This document shows positions 1-9,717 of a stretch of 64,000 bases of DNA, in pieces. The number at the start of each line of letters is the position of its first letter. Position 1 is the stretch's first letter. The DNA comes from Verrucomicrobiota bacterium (GTDB taxonomy: Bacteria > Verrucomicrobiota > Verrucomicrobiia > Opitutales > Opitutaceae). Made by a program: the position numbers and the translations under genes. The notes beneath the pieces were generated by a model. It did no database searches. It was not told the origin of the DNA and saw only the letters and a list, made by a program, of their open reading frames with translations. The DNA is taken from contig JACRKC010000055.1 in the NCBI GenBank assembly GCA_016235555.1, positions 111,536-175,535 on the forward strand, written 5' to 3'.

Positions 1-1155
<1,155 letters not shown>

Positions 1156-1213
1156 ACGCTCAACACTCAACATTTAACTCTCAACGCACAACTTCACCAC
1201 TTCGGGCGCGTGG

Positions 1214-1350
1214 GTGTGACTCAAACTGATGTCGGTTCTCGGCTGCTCGGCTGTAGCGGCGGTCTATGACCGCCGTCGTGGCGGCAAGGGTATACGGTCG
1301 GCGGTCATAGACCGCCGCTACAATTCCCTGACATCGGTTTGAGTTACACC
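1214..1350. repeat. nested palindromic element (TGACTCAAACTGATGTC arms)
   Basis: Outer arms at 1214-1233 (GTGTGACTCAAACTGATGTC) and 1331-1350 (ACATCGGTTTGAGTTACACC) are inverted copies of each other. Inside them is an independent near-perfect palindrome, GTAGCGGCGGTCTATGACC at 1253-1271 against its complement ending at 1321. The structure suggests one repeat inserted into another. Confidence 0.75.
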
Positions 1351-1353
1351 TCG

Positions 1354-1430
1354 GGTGCGTCTCACTTTCGTGCCCTGCGGATGGGTGCTTTTCCAAGCGC
1401 CCAAGCTCAGCGGTTGAAAACCGCCGCTCC
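1354..1430 (-). repeat. dispersed GAGATGCGCCC-type repeat, copy 1
   Basis: Read on the minus strand, this holds a tract matching copies at 18095-18190, 42225-42346, 62443-62502 and 63919-63955. The shared core is CTTGGGCGCTTGGAAAAG, then a CCGCA block and AAAGTGAGA(C/T)GC. No coding potential is conserved between copies. Confidence 0.65.
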
Positions 1431-1490
1431 GTCGCTCTCGTCGGACGGCAAGAAACTGAGCTGAGTCCACCACCTCAGGGCCGCCACTGG

Positions 1491-1600
1491 GCGCAACTCA
1501 AACTGAGGTCAGTTCGTCGAAGGCCTCGGTGGTAGCGGCGCGGGTGCGCGCGCTCCTTCAGGATTCTTCGATGCTTTCTGACCTCGGTTTGAGTCACACT
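1491..1600. repeat. AACTCAAACTGAGGTCAG inverted-repeat element
   Basis: Left arm AACTCAAACTGAGGTCAG lies at 1495-1512. The right arm at 1578-1597 is CTGACCTCGGTTTGAGTCAC. These arms match those of the element at 1214-1350 and a lone arm at 59161-59183. Confidence 0.7.
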
Positions 1601-1654
1601 CTCCGCCACTTGAGCGTTGAGCGTTGAACGTTAAGTGTTGAGCGTTTGCCCCGC

Positions 1655-2704
1655 ATGACTTCCCGCGAACGCTTCCTCGCCGCCCTCGCCTGCTCGCCGC
1701 TCGATCGCCCGCCGCTCTGGGTGATGCGCCAGGCCGGCCGCTACCTGCCCGAATATCGCGCGCTCAAGGCCCGGTCATCCTTCCTCGAAATGGTCCGCAC
1801 ACCCGCGCTCGCCTGCGAGGTCACCTTGCAGCCGCTCCGCCGCTTCGCCCTCGATGCCGCCATTCTCTTCTCCGACATTCTGGTGATCCCGGAGGCACTC
1901 GGGCAGGGCTACAAGTTCCGCGACGAAGGCGGCATCGCCATGGAGTTCCGCCTCGATTCGCGCGCCCAGATCGACGCCCTGGCCCCGCCGTCCGCCGTGC
2001 CCGAACGCCTGGCTTACGTCGCCGACACGCTCGCGTTGCTCAAAAAGGAACTCGCCGGCTCGCCCGCTTCCGGCGTCGGCGACAAGATGCTCCTCGGCTT
2101 CGGCGGGTCGCCGTGGACGCTCGCCACCTACATGGTCGAGGGCGGCAGCTCCGAGGAGTTCGAACGCATCAAGCAACTCTACTACACCGACCGCGCCACG
2201 TTCGACGCGCTGCTCGAAAAAATCACCGCCGCCCTCATCGCCTATTTCGAGATGCAGATTCGCGCCGGCGCCGACGCCATTCAGATTTTCGACTCGTGGG
2301 GCGGCATCATTGCCGGCCCCGATTACGAGGCCGCCTCCCTTCGCTGGATTCGCCAGATCATCGCCGCGCTCCCGAAGGACTTCCCCATCATTCTTTACGC
2401 CAAGGGCACCGCGCCGCACCTCACCGATCAGGCGTTTGCCGGCCCGCGCGCCATCAGCGTCGATTGGACCGCGGATCTCGCGATCGTCCGCCGCACCCTC
2501 CCCGCCAACGTCGCCGTCCAAGGCAATCTCGATCCCGTGTTGCTCAACACCACGCCGGAAATCGTCCGCCGCGAAACCAGCCGCCTGCTCGAATCCATGC
2601 GCGGCACCGCCGGTCACGTCTTCAACCTCGGGCACGGCATCATGCCCCACGCGAAGATCGAGTGCATGCAGGCGCTGGTCGACACCGTCACTTCGTGGCG
2701 GTGA
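1655..2704 (+). CDS. hemE: uroporphyrinogen decarboxylase
   Basis: HemE decarboxylates the four acetate side chains of uroporphyrinogen III to give coproporphyrinogen III, the substrate of the upstream hemF product. Signature motifs are present: PPLWVMRQAGRYLPEYR near the N-terminus, AILFSDILVIPEALG, IFDSWGGI, and GNLDPVLL with FNLGHGIMP near the C-terminus. The ATG at 1655 gives 349 aa, normal for the family; a TTG nine bases upstream is in frame but lies in the repeat tract. The protoporphyrinogen oxidase gene follows 73 bp downstream, so the two are probably co-transcribed. Confidence 0.97.
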   Translation: MTSRERFLAALACSPLDRPPLWVMRQAGRYLPEYRALKARSSFLEMVRTPALACEVTLQPLRRFALDAAILFSDILVIPEALGQGYKFRDEGGIAMEFRLDSRAQIDALAPPSAVPERLAYVADTLALLKKELAGSPASGVGDKMLLGFGGSPWTLATYMVEGGSSEEFERIKQLYYTDRATFDALLEKITAALIAYFEMQIRAGADAIQIFDSWGGIIAGPDYEAASLRWIRQIIAALPKDFPIILYAKGTAPHLTDQAFAGPRAISVDWTADLAIVRRTLPANVAVQGNLDPVLLNTTPEIVRRETSRLLESMRGTAGHVFNLGHGIMPHAKIECMQALVDTVTSWR

Positions 2705-2777
2705 TGGCATCGAAAGCGCACGAAATCGCAAAACCTGCCCAGCCACTGCAGCCTGCCGGCGGTATCCTTCCACCGCT

Positions 2778-4175
2778 GTGACCACGACTCCCAAATCCAT
2801 CGCGATCCTCGGCGCCGGGGCCACCGGTTTGTCGGCGGCGTTTCACCTCGAACGCCGCGGCCATCGTGTGCGCGTCTTCGAAGCCACCGGCCGCGTCGGC
2901 GGCTCCGTTCGCACCGAACTCTCCGACGGCTGGCTCATCGAAAGCGGCCCGAACTCCCTCCTCGCCGGCGAGCCCGCCCTCACCCGCCTCATCGACGAAC
3001 TCGGTCTCACCGGCGACGTCCAGCAAGCCAGTCCCGGCGCGAAAAACCGCTACATCGTGCGCGGCGGCAAGCCCGTCGCCGCGCCCGTTTCGCCCCCGGC
3101 GTTTCTCACCTCGCCGTTGTTCTCCTTCGGCGCCAAGCTCCGCCTCTTCGGCGATCTGTTCATGGGCCCGCGCGTGCGCACGAGCGACATCAGCCTGCAC
3201 GAATTCGTCCGCGCACACTTCGGACAGGAACTCGTCGACTACGGTCTCAATCCGTTCGTCGGCGGCGTGTATGCCGGCAATCCGCTGAAACTCTCGGCCC
3301 GTCACTCCTTCCCCCAGCTCTGGGAAATCGAACAGCAACACGGCTCCATCATCCGCGGCCAGATCGCCACGGCGAAGGCGAAGAAAGCCACCGGCGCCCC
3401 GAAGACCGGGATCTTCTCGCTTACCCGCGGCCTGCAAATGATCCCGGATGCGCTGGCAGCGCGCCTCGCCTCCGGCGCGATCACCCTCAACGCCCGCATC
3501 GAGGCCCTCGTGCCCGGCTCGCCCTCCGTAGCCTCGGCGAAGGAGGGCAAGACCTGGAATCTCGTGTGGAACGACGGCACCACGGCCCACACCGAGCAAT
3601 TCGACACGGTCGTCTCCGCGCTGCCCGCGCCGGCCCTCGCCCAACTCCGCTTCGGCACCCTCGGCGAGCGCCCCCTCGCCGCCCTCGATACCATCGAGCA
3701 CCCGCCCGTCGCCTCGCTGTTCCTCGGCTTCCGCCGCGAGCAGGTCGCCCACCCGCTCGACGGCTTCGGCGTCCTCATGCCCGAACTGGAGAAACGCTCC
3801 ACCCTCGGGATTCTTTTTTCCTCGAGCCTCTTTCCCGGTCGCGCTCCTGAAGGATACGTCGCCCTCACCGTGATGGCAGGCGGCGTTCGCCAACCACAGA
3901 TCGCGCGGCTCCCGGCCGACAAGTTGCTCTCCGCCGTCGAGCAAGACCTGCGCGAGCTCCTCGGCGTTTCGGGCGCTCCGGTGTTCCAGCGCCACGCCTT
4001 CTGGCCGCGCGCCATCCCGCAATACAACCTCGGCTACGGCGCCCATCTCGACGCCATGGCGGCCTGCGAACGCGCGCACCCCGGCCTCTTCATCGGCGGC
4101 CAGGCCCGCGACGGCATCGCGTTGCCCGCCTGCCTCGCCGCCGGCGAGAAACTCGCCAGCCGCGTGTGCGCGTAG
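2778..4175 (+). CDS. hemY: protoporphyrinogen oxidase (HemY/HemG type, FAD-dependent)
   Basis: This flavoenzyme oxidises protoporphyrinogen IX to protoporphyrin IX. The N-terminus carries a Rossmann FAD site (ILGAGATGLSAAFHLERRG, then VFEATGRVGGSV) followed by SGPNSLLAG. The C-terminus has the amine-oxidase-type segment GLFIGGQARDGIALPAC. Homology starts at the GTG at 2778 (465 aa); the frame is open much further upstream, but only in the shadow of hemE. The haem order hemF-hemE-hemY suits an aerobic or facultative organism. The TAG stop lies inside a palindromic repeat. Confidence 0.94.
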   Translation: MTTTPKSIAILGAGATGLSAAFHLERRGHRVRVFEATGRVGGSVRTELSDGWLIESGPNSLLAGEPALTRLIDELGLTGDVQQASPGAKNRYIVRGGKPVAAPVSPPAFLTSPLFSFGAKLRLFGDLFMGPRVRTSDISLHEFVRAHFGQELVDYGLNPFVGGVYAGNPLKLSARHSFPQLWEIEQQHGSIIRGQIATAKAKKATGAPKTGIFSLTRGLQMIPDALAARLASGAITLNARIEALVPGSPSVASAKEGKTWNLVWNDGTTAHTEQFDTVVSALPAPALAQLRFGTLGERPLAALDTIEHPPVASLFLGFRREQVAHPLDGFGVLMPELEKRSTLGILFSSSLFPGRAPEGYVALTVMAGGVRQPQIARLPADKLLSAVEQDLRELLGVSGAPVFQRHAFWPRAIPQYNLGYGAHLDAMAACERAHPGLFIGGQARDGIALPACLAAGEKLASRVCA

Positions 4176-4236
4176 GTCGGGCTTTACGCCCGACATCAGC
4201 GTTTTCGCCCACGTGTCGGGGCTGAACCCCGACCGG
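4172..4236. repeat. GTCGGGCTTTACGCCCGAC palindromic repeat
   Basis: Hairpin GTCGGG-CTTTACG-CCCGAC is followed by TCGGGG-CTGAAC-CCCGA. A related unit lies at 23687-23754. It begins at the hemY stop codon and occupies most of the gap before ileS. No T tract is present, so it is not called a terminator. Confidence 0.65.
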
Positions 4237-4303
4237 CGTTCCCTCCGCGACGCCGCCCTTGACTCTCCTCTGGGGCGACCTAGCCTCGCCCCCTTTTTCT
4301 CGA

Positions 4304-7150
4304 ATGGCGCAAGACCTGAAAGACACGCTGCAGTTGCCCAAAACCGATTTCCCGATGCGCGGCGACCTCGCGCGCCGCGAGCCCGGCCGCGTCGCCCACT
4401 GGGAGAAACTCCGCCTCTATCAGCGCATCCAGGAAAAACGCGCCGCCGCGCCCGTCTACGTCCTTCACGACGGCCCGCCCTTCACCAACGGTGACGTCCA
4501 CATCGGCACCGCGCTCAACAAGACGCTCAAGGACATCGTCAATCGCTACAAGTCGATGCGCGGCTTCCGCACGCCCTACGTCCCCGGCTGGGATTGCCAC
4601 GGCCTGCCCATCGAACAAAAAGTCTCCCGCGAGATTCAGGAGAAAAAACTCACGCTCACCACCGCCGAACTGCGCGCCAAGTGCGACGAGTTTTCCGAAA
4701 GCTGGATCACGAAACAAACCGCGCAATTCAAACGCCTCGGCGTCCTCGCCGATTGGAGCAATCCCTACAAGACCAAGGCCCCCGCCTACGAAGCCGACAT
4801 CATCCACACCTTAGCCGCGTTCGTGGAACAGGGCCTCGTCTACCGCAGCAAGAAGCCCGTTTACTGGAGCATCCCCTTCGAGACCGCCCTCGCCGAGGCC
4901 GAGATCGAATACAAGGACCACGTCTCGCCCTCGATCTGGGTCAAGTTCGCCGTGCCGGTGGAGGAAGCGAAGAAGTTCGGTCTCCCCCACGACAAACCGC
5001 TCTTCATCGTCATCTGGACGACCACGCCGTGGACGATCCCCGCCAACCTCGCGATCGCGGTGCACCCGGAAGTCGACTACGTCGTCGCCGACATTGGCGC
5101 GGAAAACATCATCGTCGCCAAAGCGCTCCTCGAATCCGTCGCCCACGCCGCCAAGCACGCAGCCACGCCGCGCGTCGGCCAGACCTTCGCCGGCCGCGTC
5201 CTCGAAAACCTCGCCGCCCGCCACCCTTTCATCGACCGCGCCTCGCCCGTCGTCCTCGCCGACTACGTCACCACCGACAGCGGCACCGGCTGCGTGCATA
5301 CCGCGCCCGGCCACGGCACCGAGGACTACCAGACCGGCCTCAAATACAAACTCCCGATCTACTGCCCGGTCGGAGACGACGGTCGCTATGTCGACGACGG
5401 TCAGGTGCCCGCCGACTTCGTGGGCCTCACCTGCCTCGAAACCGTCGAGGACCTCGAAAAGAAACGCACCTCGCCGGCCAACATCGCCGTCCTGAAAAAA
5501 CTCACCGCCACCGGCGCGTTGCTTGCCAAGCAGAACCTCACGCACAGCTACCCGCATTGCTGGCGCTCGAAGACCCCCATCGTTTTTCGCGCCGTCGACC
5601 AGTGGTTCGTCTCGCTCGACAAGGCCTGCCATCGCGCCAAGGCCCTCGAGGCCATTACGAAAATCTCCGCCGACAAAGGCTGGATTCCCGCGTGGGGCGA
5701 AGCCCGCATCCGCGGTGCGGTCGAGTCGCGCCCCGACTGGTGCATCAGCCGCCAGCGCTCGTGGGGCGTGCCGATCCCCGCGTTCTACGACGAAAAGAAA
5801 AACGCCTACCTCGACGCCGGTGTCGTGCGCGCCGTCGCCGACAAGATCGCCACCGCCGGCACCAACTTCTGGTATGACGCCAAGCCCGAGCAGCTCCTCG
5901 CCGGCGTCACGATCCCGGCCGGCTGGCCCGCGCCGAGTGCGCTCACCTGCGGCCGCGACACGCTCGACGTCTGGATCGACTCCGGCTCGTCGCACGCCGC
6001 GTCGCTCAAGCGCGGCCAGGGCGGCACGCAGTGGCCCGCCGATCTCTACCTCGAAGGCAGCGACCAGCACCGCGGCTGGTTCCAATCCTCGCTCTGGACG
6101 AGCGTGATCGCGTTTGGCGGCGCCCCCTACAAGGCCGTCCTCACCCACGGCTTCATCGTCGACCACGAGCGCAACAAGATCTCCAAGAGCAGCACCTACG
6201 AGAAACCGCAGACGAGCGACGCCTACATCGCCGACTACGGCGCCGACGTCATCCGCCTCTGGATCTCCTCGCAGGACTTCCGCGACGACATCCCGATCTC
6301 CAAGGAAATCCTCGGTCACGTCGGCGAGACCTACCGGCTTTTCCGCAACACGTTCCGCTTCCAGCTCGCCAACCTCTTCGACTTCGATGCCGCGCACGAC
6401 GCCGTGCCCGTCGAGCAGATGGACACGCTCGACCGCTGGGCGCTGCACCAGACCGCCGCGCTCATCGCCGAGTGCACGAAGGCCTACGACGCGTTCGAGT
6501 TCCACCGCGTCTACCAGCTCTGCAATCAATTTTGCTCGGTCACGCTGTCGGCCACGTATCACGACATCCTGAAGGATCGCCTCTACACGCTCGGCACGCG
6601 CCACCCGCTCCGCCGCTCCTCGCAGACCGCGATCCACCACATCTTCCATTCGCTCATCCGCCTCCTTGCGCCGGTCATCACCTTCACCGCCGACGAAGCC
6701 TGGGCATTTGCCACCGCCAAGATGGAATACGCCGACGACTCGATCCACCTCCAGGATTGGCCGGAAGCCCCGGCAAATTGGACCAGCGCCGCCGTGGATT
6801 CCGATGTCGCTGCCTTGCTCAAGGCGCGCTCGGCCGTGACCGCCGCCATCGAGCCGCATCGCGCCGCCGGCAAACTCGGCAAGTCCCTCGACGCCGCACT
6901 CACTCTCACCGCCGGCGCCGATCTTCCCGTGCTCGAAAAGCACCGCACGTTTCTGCCGGAATTGTTCATCGTTTCGCAGGTCGCGGTCGCCGCCGCACCG
7001 GCCGGCGATGCCACGCTCGGCATCGCGGTCGTCCCCGCCGCCGACCTCGGCTGCCACCGCTGCCCGCGTTGCTGGCGCTGGGTGCCCGCCCTCGAAAAAA
7101 GTCCGCACGGGGACGTATGTCCGCGTTGCATTGACGCCCTGAAATCGTAA
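4304..7150 (+). CDS. ileS: isoleucyl-tRNA synthetase
   Basis: Class I synthetase charging tRNA-Ile, with an editing domain against valine. Visible features are the HIGH-type motif in PPFTNGDVHIGTALNKTL (about residues 50-70), PGWDCHGLPIE, the CP1 editing signature (TTPWTIPANLAIAVHPEVDY, GTGCVHTAPGHG), WFQSSLW, and the KMSKS-type loop as KISKSSTYEK. The C-terminus has four cysteines (CHRCPRCW and CPRC) forming the zinc site of this IleRS type. The ATG at 4304 gives 948 aa, the usual size. The DksA-like gene follows 23 bp downstream. Confidence 0.97.
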   Translation: MAQDLKDTLQLPKTDFPMRGDLARREPGRVAHWEKLRLYQRIQEKRAAAPVYVLHDGPPFTNGDVHIGTALNKTLKDIVNRYKSMRGFRTPYVPGWDCHGLPIEQKVSREIQEKKLTLTTAELRAKCDEFSESWITKQTAQFKRLGVLADWSNPYKTKAPAYEADIIHTLAAFVEQGLVYRSKKPVYWSIPFETALAEAEIEYKDHVSPSIWVKFAVPVEEAKKFGLPHDKPLFIVIWTTTPWTIPANLAIAVHPEVDYVVADIGAENIIVAKALLESVAHAAKHAATPRVGQTFAGRVLENLAARHPFIDRASPVVLADYVTTDSGTGCVHTAPGHGTEDYQTGLKYKLPIYCPVGDDGRYVDDGQVPADFVGLTCLETVEDLEKKRTSPANIAVLKKLTATGALLAKQNLTHSYPHCWRSKTPIVFRAVDQWFVSLDKACHRAKALEAITKISADKGWIPAWGEARIRGAVESRPDWCISRQRSWGVPIPAFYDEKKNAYLDAGVVRAVADKIATAGTNFWYDAKPEQLLAGVTIPAGWPAPSALTCGRDTLDVWIDSGSSHAASLKRGQGGTQWPADLYLEGSDQHRGWFQSSLWTSVIAFGGAPYKAVLTHGFIVDHERNKISKSSTYEKPQTSDAYIADYGADVIRLWISSQDFRDDIPISKEILGHVGETYRLFRNTFRFQLANLFDFDAAHDAVPVEQMDTLDRWALHQTAALIAECTKAYDAFEFHRVYQLCNQFCSVTLSATYHDILKDRLYTLGTRHPLRRSSQTAIHHIFHSLIRLLAPVITFTADEAWAFATAKMEYADDSIHLQDWPEAPANWTSAAVDSDVAALLKARSAVTAAIEPHRAAGKLGKSLDAALTLTAGADLPVLEKHRTFLPELFIVSQVAVAAAPAGDATLGIAVVPAADLGCHRCPRCWRWVPALEKSPHGDVCPRCIDALKS

Positions 7151-7173
7151 TTTCCCCCCTCCCAAAACTCCCC

Positions 7174-8058
7174 ATGGCCTCGAACAAGAAAGCTCCCGCA
7201 AAAAAAGCCGAAAAATCGGCGCCCAAGAAAGCTCCGCCCGCGCCGATCAAGGTGAAGCCCGCCCCCGCGGCGCCTGCGGCGGCCAAATCCGAAAAAAGTT
7301 CTGCTCCCATGGAAAAGCCCTCGAAGAAATCCGCTCTGCGCAACAGCATCCTGAAGCGCAAGGCCCCGACCAAGCCCATCGCATTCAGCCTCGACGAGGT
7401 CCGCGCCATCGCCAAGACCGTCACGAGCAAGACGAATGTCCCCTTCGCGGATAAGACGGCCAAGGGCGCGCCCGCGAAAGCCGCCGCCGTCCTCGACAAG
7501 CCCCTCAAGCCGAGCCACATCAAGGCCGCCTCGCTCTCCGACATCCTCGGTTTCAATCCGAAGAAATCCAAGCCGCGCGCCGACCTCGAGGAGGCCGAGA
7601 TTCCGGAAAAATTTCTCCGCTACTACCGCCTCCTCGTCGAACTCCGCAGCCACCTCACCGGCCAGATCGACCAGCACACCGAGGACACGCTCAAACGCTC
7701 CGCCAAGGACGACGCGGGCGATCTCTCCGCCTACGGCCAGCACATGGCCGACGCCGGCACCGACACGTTCGACCGTGACTTCGCGCTCAGCATGGTGGCC
7801 AACGAGCAGGAGGCACTCGCCGAAATCGAAACCGCGATCAAGCGCATCAAGGACGGCACCTACGGCGTGTGCGAGGTGACGCAGAAACCCATCGCCAAGG
7901 AGCGTCTGCTCGCCGTGCCGTTCACCCGTTACTCCGCCGAGGCCCAAAAGGATCTCGAACGCAATCGCCACCGCTCCCGCACGCAAGCCGGTCTCTTCGC
8001 CGAAATGGGCGAGGAAGGCGGCAAGATGAGCGACGACGACGGCGGCAGCGACGAGTGA
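7174..8058 (+). CDS. TraR/DksA-family protein with Lys/Ala/Pro-rich N-terminal extension
   Basis: The C-terminal 130 residues resemble DksA/TraR RNA-polymerase secondary-channel regulators: a coiled-coil region followed by TYGVCEVTQKPIAKERL and a long basic helix. The first 90 or so residues are low-complexity, Lys/Ala/Pro-rich and probably disordered, giving 294 aa against about 150 for classical DksA. Only one of the four zinc-finger cysteines remains (near residue 233): the second position of the first CxxC is Thr, and the second pair is replaced by FTRYSAEAQ. If functional it must fold without Zn. It lies between ileS and lspA in the same direction, the same ileS-dksA-lspA order seen in many bacteria. 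Confidence 0.85.
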   Translation: MASNKKAPAKKAEKSAPKKAPPAPIKVKPAPAAPAAAKSEKSSAPMEKPSKKSALRNSILKRKAPTKPIAFSLDEVRAIAKTVTSKTNVPFADKTAKGAPAKAAAVLDKPLKPSHIKAASLSDILGFNPKKSKPRADLEEAEIPEKFLRYYRLLVELRSHLTGQIDQHTEDTLKRSAKDDAGDLSAYGQHMADAGTDTFDRDFALSMVANEQEALAEIETAIKRIKDGTYGVCEVTQKPIAKERLLAVPFTRYSAEAQKDLERNRHRSRTQAGLFAEMGEEGGKMSDDDGGSDE

Positions 8059-8066
8059 TAGGGGTT

Positions 8067-8181
8067 TTGATTCTCGATTCTTGATTTTCGATTTCAACCC
8101 GATGGCCGAAGGCACTCCCCCGCCCGCACCGGCCACCGAGCCACCCCAAGCGAAAATCGAAAATCGCGAATCGAGGATTCT
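8067..8181. repeat. GATTCTCGATTCTTGATTTTC inverted repeat overlapping the lspA start
   Basis: The left arm (8068-8095, GATTCTCGATTC then TTGATTTTCGATTT) is mirrored by CGAAAATCGAAAATCGCGAA and TCGAGGATTC at 8151-8180. The right arm is inside the open frame of lspA and encodes KIENRESRI. Read on the other strand, the left arm gives a near-identical KIKNRES string, confirming palindromy rather than protein conservation. Confidence 0.7.
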
Positions 8182-8665
8182 CCCGCGCCTGCTCGCCTAC
8201 CGCCTGCTCCTCGGTCTCGCGCTCACGATCTTCGTCCTCGATCAGCTCACAAAGATCTGGGTGGCCGCGCGCATGCCGCTCGGCACCTACGGCGAACACC
8301 TGGGCGCCATTCCGGTTATCCGGGGATTTTTCTACATCGTCCACCAGGGCAACACGGGCGCCGCCTGGAGCATGTTTTCCGGCTATAGCGTCGTGCTCGC
8401 GCTGCTCGCCGCCGGCACGCTCGCTGCCATCATTTACTGGCGGCAGGCCCTCGGCCTGCGGGACCGCGCCACCCAATTCGCCTTCGGCCTCCTGTGTGGC
8501 GGCATCGTCGGCAACCTCGTCGACCGCCTCGTGCATGGCCATGTGATCGACTTCATCGATCTCCACTTCGGCAGCTACATCTACCCGACCTTCAACGTGG
8601 CCGATTCCGGCATCTGCGTCGGCGTGGTCTTCTACCTGCTGCAATCGCTCCGGAATCCGAGGTAG
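8102..8665 (+). CDS. lspA: lipoprotein signal peptidase II
   Basis: LspA cleaves the signal peptide of diacylglyceryl-prolipoproteins in the inner membrane. Four transmembrane helices are evident, with the conserved blocks FVLDQLTK, HQGNTGAAWSMFSG, GGIVGNLVDRL followed by HVIDFIDLHFG, and FNVADSGICVGV; the two catalytic aspartates are in the NLVDR..HVIDF region and FNVADS. The first ATG in frame is 8102 (187 aa). The first 30 residues are not family-like and partly come from the palindromic repeat listed above. No other ATG or GTG lies between it and TM1. The stop codon falls within the next repeat. Confidence 0.94.
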   Translation: MAEGTPPPAPATEPPQAKIENRESRILPRLLAYRLLLGLALTIFVLDQLTKIWVAARMPLGTYGEHLGAIPVIRGFFYIVHQGNTGAAWSMFSGYSVVLALLAAGTLAAIIYWRQALGLRDRATQFAFGLLCGGIVGNLVDRLVHGHVIDFIDLHFGSYIYPTFNVADSGICVGVVFYLLQSLRNPR

Positions 8666-8745
8666 GGACGGCTCTCCGAGCCGTCCTGGCTTGGCGTCGA
8701 GAATTCGGGCGCGCCCCCCGGACGCCTCGGAGAGGCGTCCCTACC
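8661..8745. repeat. GGTAGGGACGGCTCTCCGAG double hairpin
   Basis: Two hairpins (GACGGCTC-TCC-GAGCCGTC and GGACGCCTC-GGA-GAGGCGTCC) are themselves arranged as a larger inverted repeat ending CGTCCCTACC. The element fills the whole gap between convergent lspA and yicC, supplies the lspA stop codon (GG-TAG-GG) and touches the yicC stop. It could end transcription from both sides. A related element is at 12478-12560. Confidence 0.75.
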
Positions 8746-8746
8746 C

Positions 8747-9619
8747 TCATTCCACATTCGCGATCTGCTCGCGCACGCGTTCCAGCTCGTTCTTCAACTC
8801 GATCACACCGCGCGCGATCGTCAGATCGTTGGCCTTGGAACCGATCGTGTTCACCTCGCGGCCGATTTCCTGCAGGATGAATTCCCCCTTCCGGCCCACT
8901 TCTCCCTCCGACTTCAGCAACGCGGCGAACTGCTCGAAATGCGACCGCAGCCGCGTGATCTCCTCGGTCACATCGCAGCGGTCGGCAAAAAGCGCGATTT
9001 CCTTCAAGACCCGCTCGTCGTCGAGCTTCAACTCCAGGCCGGCGTCACGCAGCCGCTTCAACAACTGCTCGCGGTAGTTCGCCGGCACCTGCGGCGCCCG
9101 CATCGCGATCGCCTCGACGTGGCGGTGCAGCGTCTCGCTGCGTTTGATGAAATCGACCAGCAGCGCCTCGCCCTCCTTCGCCCGCATCGCGGCGAACGCC
9201 CGCAAGGCCTTGGCCAGCGTCGCGCTCACGCTCGCCTGCGCCTCCTCGGCCGTCGGCAGTTCGTTGGCGATCCGCTGCGAATTCGCCACCTGCCAGAGCA
9301 GTTCCGGGGTCGGCGTGAACGGCACCTTTTTTTTCTTCGCAAACGCCGCCACCCGATCCAGCGCCTTCGCCGCCGCCGCCTCGTCCCAGGCGACCTCTTT
9401 CGATTTCGTGTCGCCCGTCAGCTCGATGTCGACGTGCACCTTGCCCCGCGCCGCAAATTTCCGCACCAACTCGCCGATCATCGGCTCCAAGCTCTCCCAC
9501 TGTTCGGGCAGCGCCACCGTCAGATCCAGCGTCTTCCGGTTCACCGAGCTGACCTGCACGGTCAGCGTGTATCCCGCAAGCGCCGCCGTCGCGCGCCCAT
9601 AGCCAGTCATGCTTTTCAT
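8747..9619 (-). CDS. yicC: YicC-family endoribonuclease
   Basis: The start MKSMTGYGRA is diagnostic of the YicC/YloC family, recently shown to contain endoribonucleases that act on small RNAs. A DUF1732 C-terminus is visible (DVTEEITRLRSH, then KGEFILQEIGREVNTIGSK and the final ELERVREQIANVE). At 290 aa it is full length. Relatives often sit beside gmk, but here the upstream minus-strand gene is trpB, separated by a palindromic element. Confidence 0.93.
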   Translation of the reverse strand: MKSMTGYGRATAALAGYTLTVQVSSVNRKTLDLTVALPEQWESLEPMIGELVRKFAARGKVHVDIELTGDTKSKEVAWDEAAAAKALDRVAAFAKKKKVPFTPTPELLWQVANSQRIANELPTAEEAQASVSATLAKALRAFAAMRAKEGEALLVDFIKRSETLHRHVEAIAMRAPQVPANYREQLLKRLRDAGLELKLDDERVLKEIALFADRCDVTEEITRLRSHFEQFAALLKSEGEVGRKGEFILQEIGREVNTIGSKANDLTIARGVIELKNELERVREQIANVE

Positions 9620-9630
9620 CGGAAAGAATT

Positions 9631-9710
9631 AGCCACAGATTTCACTCATTGGCACAGATAAATTCCCAAACAAAGGAGCTTATCAGTGTTCATCTGTGCA
9701 ATCTGTGGCT
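9631..9710. repeat. AGCCACAGATT-flanked 80-bp palindromic element
   Basis: AGCCACAGATT at 9631-9641 and its exact complement AATCTGTGGCT at 9700-9710 flank an AT-richer core with a second inverted pair (GGCACAGAT and ATCTGTGC). It lies between yicC and trpB and looks like a small non-autonomous repeat. Confidence 0.7.
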
Positions 9711-9717
9711 CAAAAAA

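Noticed and set aside
2310..2777. Long N-terminal extension of the protoporphyrinogen oxidase frame
   Set aside because: It overlaps hemE out of frame and is Arg/Pro/Ser-rich. The FAD-binding homology starts at the GTG at 2778.
4811..7201. 796-codon minus-strand frame opposite ileS
   Set aside because: No domain or start context; the plus strand carries an intact IleRS with all motifs.
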